The position numbers and the translations under genes were made by a program. A stretch of 51,267 nucleotides of DNA from Thermomonas hydrothermalis (GTDB lineage Bacteria; Pseudomonadota; Gammaproteobacteria; Xanthomonadales; Xanthomonadaceae), in the NCBI RefSeq assembly GCF_900129205.1, contig NZ_FQUK01000003.1, forward strand, positions 51,609 through 102,875, written 5' to 3'. Position 1 is the stretch's first letter, and the number at the start of each line of letters is the position of its first letter. Below the pieces are notes generated by a model. That model was not told the DNA's origin. It saw only the letters and a program-made list of their open reading frames with translations, and ran no database searches. Shown here piece after piece: positions 47,053 through 51,267 of the stretch.

Positions 47053-48351
47053 ATGACCCGTTTCACCCGCTCCCGGTCACTGCCCAAGACGCTGCTGCTG
47101 GCGACTCTCGCCATGAGTGGCCTGCATCCGGCCATGGCACAGGACGCTGACATCGAACAGCGCGACCGCTGGCAACGCCATACCGAACGCACCCGTGCCC
47201 TCCCCGAACAAGAACCCGTCATCGCGCCCGCGCCTGCCCTGCCCCGGGCCAACGCGTCCGTGCCGCAGCCGCGGCCTGCTCCGCCGGCCACAGCAATCGA
47301 TGTCCAGCCACTCCCGAGCCCATCGCCCGCCCCAGGCTGGAGGATGTCGCGCGGCATGGACGAACCGCGCCGGGAAAACTGGGGGGAGCTGGCACGGCAG
47401 CAGCTAGAACGTGAGCGCCCGCCGCAAACACCCCCGCCTCTGCCGCGCGCAGAAGTAGCCTATCCGCCGGCACCGCGGCGCTTGCCGATCGCATCCGACA
47501 GTCCGCCAGAACCCCAAGATGCCGAGATGCCGCGCATGGCCGGGCGGGCATCGCGCCAAGTTCCGGAACAACGCGAGGTCACCCCCATGCCCCCGCCCCC
47601 GGAACAGCCCGCGCAAACGCCACAGCCACGCAGCCCGCAGGCCTGGGCGATACAGCAGGCACTGGCGCGTGAGCAGGAAAATGCTCGCCGCAATGAGCCG
47701 CCGCCGATGCGACCGGGCTGGCCACCAGGCCAGCGCAATGATGAGCACCGGATCCCGGACGCCGAGCGCCAGCGCCGGATTGAGGAACACCACCGGCAAT
47801 ACGCCGAATGGCAGCGCGAGGAAGCCCGCCGCCGTGCCGACTACGACCGTGAGCGCGAACGTCTGGAACGCGAGCGCCGACTCGCCCAGTCCCATTACCA
47901 ACATGAGTACTGGCGACGCTGGCTGGAGCTGCAACTGCGCTGGAACGATCCGCGCTTTGATCCTGATCTGGATCCGTTCTTCTACACGCCGTACAGCTAC
48001 CGCTACGCCGTTCAGGGCCGCTGGTACTGGACCAACAGCTATGGCGCCGAGGTCCTGCGGCAGGCGGTGCGCTATGGCTACCGTGAGGGCTGGTATGCCG
48101 GACGCGCCGACCGCGAAGACCACTGGCGCTTCGACTACCGCAACAACTACGCCTGGGTGGATGCCAGCTTCGGCTATCCGGGCCGGTATGTCAGCTTCGA
48201 TGCCTACCGCTACTACTTCCGGCAAGGCTTCGAACGCGGCTACCGCGATGGCTATGCTGGCCGTCCGCAGTACGGCTACTTCATCGATGGCGACGTCGAA
48301 ATCCTGCCATCGGTTCTGGGGGGCATTCTGACCTTCCGGATCGCGTACTGA
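47053..48351 (+). CDS. Exported Pro-rich protein with a Tyr/Gly-rich C-terminal domain
   Basis: 432 residues; not recognised. A signal peptide (1-29, ending AMA) is followed by a Pro-rich, low-complexity region (about 55-230), a highly charged Arg/Glu helix likely to be coiled coil (about 235-295), and a Tyr/Arg/Gly-rich domain (about 300-412) with paired motifs YGYREGWYAGRADRE and GFERGYRDGYAGR. AGGAG lies at 47041-47045, 8 nt before the ATG. Probably periplasmic or outer-membrane associated; the repeat pair suggests an internal duplication. Function unknown. Confidence 0.7.
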   Translation: MTRFTRSRSLPKTLLLATLAMSGLHPAMAQDADIEQRDRWQRHTERTRALPEQEPVIAPAPALPRANASVPQPRPAPPATAIDVQPLPSPSPAPGWRMSRGMDEPRRENWGELARQQLERERPPQTPPPLPRAEVAYPPAPRRLPIASDSPPEPQDAEMPRMAGRASRQVPEQREVTPMPPPPEQPAQTPQPRSPQAWAIQQALAREQENARRNEPPPMRPGWPPGQRNDEHRIPDAERQRRIEEHHRQYAEWQREEARRRADYDRERERLERERRLAQSHYQHEYWRRWLELQLRWNDPRFDPDLDPFFYTPYSYRYAVQGRWYWTNSYGAEVLRQAVRYGYREGWYAGRADREDHWRFDYRNNYAWVDASFGYPGRYVSFDAYRYYFRQGFERGYRDGYAGRPQYGYFIDGDVEILPSVLGGILTFRIAY

Positions 48352-48462
48352 GGAATCCCCGAACACGTCGGAGGTTTCTGTCGGCCAAGAATGGCCATCC
48401 TGCATCCATCCTGCACCGACAGGCGTACGCTTTGCACATCACGACCACCACAGGAATCCGCC

Positions 48463-49014
48463 ATGCGCCGCACGACTCTGGCTTCTCTGCTCGCCTTGAC
48501 CCTGCTGCCGCTTGCTGCGCAGGCCGCGCTCAAACCCGGCACGCCGGCGCCGGCGTTCACCGCACCGGCCTATCTGGCCGGCCAGCCGTTCACGTTTGAT
48601 CTGAAACAGGCCCTGGCCAAAGGCCCGGTCGTGGTCTATTTCTTCCCGGCCGCCTTCACGCCCGGCTGCAATGTCGAAGCCGCCGCATTCTCACGCGCCG
48701 TCGACACCTTCAAATCGCACGGGGTGAGCGTGATCGGCGTGACGGCTGGCAACACCGAGCGGTTGGCCGAGTTTTCCAAGGACACGGAAAAATGCGCCGG
48801 CAAGTTCCCGGTCGCCGCCGACGAGGGCGCCCGGATCGCACGCCAATATGACGCGGTGATGACCCTGAAGCCGGATCTGTCCAGTCGCACGTCCTACCTG
48901 ATCGGCCAGGATGGCCGGATCGTGGCCGAATACGATTCGATGAACCCCAACCAGCACGTCAAACAGATGCTCGACGCCGTCCAGGCCCTGCACGCCTCGC
49001 CGGCGGCCCGATAA
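48463..49014 (+). CDS. Exported peroxiredoxin (AhpC/TSA-BCP type)
   Basis: 183 residues. Signal peptide (1-21, ending AAQAA), so periplasmic. The peroxidatic motif P-x-x-x-T-x-x-C is seen as PAAFTPGC (Cys69). There is no Cys five residues later as in typical BCP/PrxQ; the only other Cys is 111 (EKCAGKF), which could be the resolving Cys of an alpha-3 type enzyme. It would reduce hydrogen peroxide or organic peroxides. The start at 48463 gives the signal peptide; 24 earlier codons are open but not family-like. Confidence 0.87.
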   Translation: MRRTTLASLLALTLLPLAAQAALKPGTPAPAFTAPAYLAGQPFTFDLKQALAKGPVVVYFFPAAFTPGCNVEAAAFSRAVDTFKSHGVSVIGVTAGNTERLAEFSKDTEKCAGKFPVAADEGARIARQYDAVMTLKPDLSSRTSYLIGQDGRIVAEYDSMNPNQHVKQMLDAVQALHASPAAR

Positions 49015-49020
49015 GGGGAC

Positions 49021-49062
49021 AAAAAACTCTGCGCCCGCGACCATGCATCCGGTCGCGGGCGC
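49021..49062 (-). terminator. Terminator of the DUF2892 gene
   Basis: On the minus strand GCGCCCGCGACC (49051-49062) pairs with GGTCGCGGGCGC (49031-49042): 12 bp with an 8-nt loop, then AGAG and TTTTTT (49021-49026). The plus strand lacks a T-run, but the stem may also slow the peroxiredoxin transcript. Confidence 0.8.
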
Positions 49063-49124
49063 ACGCATCATGCACAAGAGAAAGTCGACACCGAGTCAGG
49101 CGTACCGCCAGACTCGGCAGGACT

Positions 49125-49307
49125 TTAGCGCTTGCAGGTGTTGATGCCGAACACCTTGTAGAGCGGGCAGAAATTGAACAGCCCGGTGGCCAGCGGCACC
49201 ACCCCGATCCAGGCCCACACCGGCCCGCCCATGACGGCCCAAGCGATCAGGGCCACGCCGAGCGCGATACGTACCCATTTATCGATACCACCCACATTGG
49301 CTTGCAT
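49125..49307 (-). CDS. DUF2892 (YgaP-type) membrane protein
   Basis: 60 residues with two membrane helices (about 12-28 and 31-47) and the family ending FNFCPLYKVFGINTCKR. The N-terminal VGGIDKWVRIALG is also diagnostic. Members are the free-standing form of the membrane part of the rhodanese YgaP; role unknown. GGAGAG lies 5 nt upstream of the ATG. It sits between an exported peroxiredoxin and the broken M13 gene. Confidence 0.88.
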   Translation of the reverse strand: MQANVGGIDKWVRIALGVALIAWAVMGGPVWAWIGVVPLATGLFNFCPLYKVFGINTCKR

Positions 49308-49381
49308 GACACTCTCCTCGGGTTTGGACGGATGTTGTCAGTATGCACCCGCCGCCACACCGTGGCGCGGGTTGCGTACTT

Positions 49382-50955
49382 TTACCAGATTCTCACCCGC
49401 TGCTCCGGCGGCAGGTACATGGCATCGCCCGGTTTGACATCGAACGCCTGATACCAGGTATCCAGATTCCGTAGCGGACCATTGGCACGGTACATCACCG
49501 GCGAGTGCGGGTCGGTCTTGAGCAGGCGCAGCAGCGCCTCATCACGGTACTTACCCTTCCAGACCTGGGCCCAGGCCAGATAGAAGCGCTGATCCCCGGT
49601 CAAACCGTCGATGACCGGCGCCGGCTTGCCGCCCAGGCTGAGGTGATAGGCGGTATAGGCCATCGACAGACCACCCAGATCACCGATGTTTTCGCCCAGG
49701 GTGAGCTTGCCGTTGACGCATTGACCGGGCAGCGGGCAATAACCGTCGTATTGCGCTGCCAGGGCCTGGGTGCGCGCCTCAAAACGCGCACGATCCTCGT
49801 CGGTCCACCAGTTGCGCTGGATGCCATCGGCGTCGGACTTGCTGCCCTGATCGTCGAATCCGTGCCCCATCTCGTGACCGATCACCGCACCGATCCCGCC
49901 GTAGTTGACGGCAGGATCGGCATTCACGTCGAAGAACGGCGGCTGCAGGATGGCCGCCGGGAACACGATTTCATTGAACGCCGCGTTGTAGTAGGCGTTC
50001 ACCGTCTGCGGGGTCATCCCCCACTCTTCGCGATCGGTCTTCTGCCCGACCCGGCGGTTCATATCCGCCTGGTTGTAGCGGCGCAACGCCATGGCATTGC
50101 CCAACAGGTCATCGGCTTTGATGGTGACGCTGGAATAGTCCTTCCATTTCGACGGATAACCGATCTTGGGCCGGAACGTGGACAGCTTGCGCAGGGCCTC
50201 GGCCTTGGTTGCAGGCGTCATCCAGTCCAGCTGCTCGATGTTCTGACGCAACGCCGCGCGCAGGTTCTCCACCAGCTGATCCATCGCGGCCTTGGCCTCT
50301 GGCTTGAAGTAGCGGGCCACATACAGCTCGCCCATGGCATCACCCAGCCCATTGCGGGCGCCCACCAGCGCCAGCGCACGCTTCCAGTCCTCGCGCTGGG
50401 CCTTCTGACCACTGAGCACCTTGCCGTTGAACTCGAACGCCGCCTGGTCGATCTCGCTGCTGAGCAGCTCGGCATTGCCATCGATCGCATGGAAGGTCAG
50501 GTAATCACGCCAGACCGAAAGCGGGGTGGCGTCGATCACCGCGATCACCGGCTGGATCACGTCCGGGGTGGCCACATTGAGCTTATCCGGCTGAGGCATT
50601 TCCTGTGCCTGCAAGTGGCCCGCCCATTCATAGCCTGGGAACTGCCTGCGCAGCTCGGCGAACGTGAACACGTTGTAGGTCTTGTCGCGGTCGCGCAGCT
50701 TGACCCGATCCCACTGCGGCTTGGCCAACGCAGTTTCCAGCGCCATGACCGCCTCGGCACGCGCACGGGCGTCGGCACCGGTCACCCCGGCAAACTCCAG
50801 CATGCGCTGGATGTGGGCCACGTAGGCTTCACGGATTTTGGAGAAACGCGGATCCGGGTTGAGGTAGTAATCGCGATCTGGCAACCCCAGGCCACCGACT
50901 CCCAGGTTGACCTGATAGTGATCCGGGTCCTTGCGGTCGATTCCCACGTAAAAAC
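49382..50955 (-). pseudogene. M13-family zinc metallopeptidase, 5' end lost to an IS
   Basis: C-terminal 520 or so residues of a neprilysin-like M13 peptidase (full length about 690). The active site survives: NAYYN, VIGHEMGHGFDD (HExxH at 358-362 counted from the GTG at 50947), third zinc ligand Glu419 in LGENIGDLGG, and the terminal VRIW. Upstream the frame stays open through FYVGIDRKDPDHY and then runs into the IS at about 50956. The N-terminal quarter and its signal peptide would lie beyond the IS. A short product from an internal start would lack that part and the export signal, so it is probably inactive. Confidence 0.85.
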
Positions 50956-51267
50956 GGCTCCATCGCGTCTGGTGTGGAACGGGCCGCCGGATGATGTCAG
51001 CCTTGGCGGATGCAAGAACAACTCTTCACCCAGGCTTTGGGGCTGACGCCGCCGTGGGCGGTAGACAGCGTGTCGTTTCGTCCGGATGAGGGGGCGATCC
51101 ACTTCGAGGTGTCGTGCGATACGGCCCGGCTGGCCTGTCCGGTCTGCGGGGCGGCGGACCAGCCGGTGCACGACCGGGTGGAGCGCACCTGGCAGCATCT
51201 GCACTTCTTCCAGTTCAAGGCCTTCATCCACTGCCGGGTGCCGCGCGTGGCCTGCCGCGAGTGCGGC
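50956..51267 (+). mobile_element. ISL3-family insertion sequence, left end only
   Basis: The M13 reading frame loses similarity where GGCTCCATCGCGTCTGG begins (about 50957), consistent with an ISL3 terminal repeat. A transposase gene starts 54 bp inside and reads out of the window. The right end and the 8-bp target duplication usual for ISL3 are not visible. Confidence 0.75.
51010..51267 (+). CDS. ISL3-family transposase (partial)
   Basis: First 86 codons of a transposase; the gene continues past the window. N-terminal zinc-binding pattern CPVCG (about 45-49) and CRECG (82-86), with the W-x-H-L-HFFQF stretch between, is the ISL3 N-terminal domain. The DDE catalytic core lies outside. It is oriented opposite to the M13 gene it interrupts. 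Confidence 0.9.
   Translation, partial: MQEQLFTQALGLTPPWAVDSVSFRPDEGAIHFEVSCDTARLACPVCGAADQPVHDRVERTWQHLHFFQFKAFIHCRVPRVACRECG

Overview
The window reads as chromosomal DNA of a GC-rich gammaproteobacterium, most likely of the Lysobacterales (Xanthomonas/Lysobacter relatives). Gammaproteobacterial markers are zipA, epmA, rluB and a complete System I ccm operon. nuoC and nuoD are separate genes, and the metX-like gene looks like the serine O-succinyltransferase described from Xanthomonas relatives. Genes are tightly packed, mostly with 4-bp stop/start overlaps. Assignments rest on motifs, length and synteny read from the sequence; no database search was possible.

Layout. 1-0.9 kb: a 20-bp repeat, possibly debris of a phage-like gene, then a DUF1778/GNAT toxin-antitoxin pair with a palindrome inside its promoter. 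1.0-8.6 kb (minus): smc-zipA-ligA-epmA. 8.8-9.4 kb (minus): yciI-like and bolA genes. 9.8-13.2 kb (plus): scpA-scpB-rluB and a small exported protein; with smc this gives the whole Smc-ScpAB condensin. 13.3-16.7 kb (minus): omega-amidase-like hydrolase, a membrane-anchored MsrA-thioredoxin-MsrB fusion, and a methionine-type aminotransferase, all touching methionine or sulfur chemistry. 16.8-23.6 kb (plus): ccmABCDEFGHI for cytochrome c maturation. 23.7-28.6 kb (plus): serine O-succinyltransferase-like gene, tRNA-Leu(CAA), cysteine-dioxygenase-like gene, a GT4 glycosyltransferase overlapping a PAP2 phosphatase, a divergent SDR, then tRNA-fMet. 29.0-43.8 kb (minus): the complete 14-gene nuoA-N operon for complex I. 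44.1-45.8 kb (plus): deaD-type RNA helicase. 45.9-46.8 kb (minus): trhO coupled to a 51-residue membrane protein. 47.1-49.0 kb (plus): a Pro-rich/Tyr-Gly-rich exported protein and an exported peroxiredoxin. 49.1-51.0 kb (minus): a DUF2892 membrane protein and an M13 metallopeptidase whose 5' part is cut off by an ISL3-type insertion sequence that runs off the right edge.

How it fits together. Most of the window is housekeeping: chromosome condensation, division and ligation, ribosome and tRNA modification, and two respiratory blocks (cytochrome c maturation and complex I). A sulfur theme recurs (methionine sulfoxide repair, keto-acid/amide salvage, serine activation for cysteine synthesis, cysteine oxidation). 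I saw no wholly new multi-gene system. The best candidates for a second look are the MsrA-Trx-MsrB domain order, the toxin-antitoxin operator, the trhO-coupled microprotein, the Tyr/Gly-rich exported protein, the thiol dioxygenase keeping a Cys-Tyr cross-link pair, the SDR lacking Tyr/Lys, and the IS-broken M13 peptidase.
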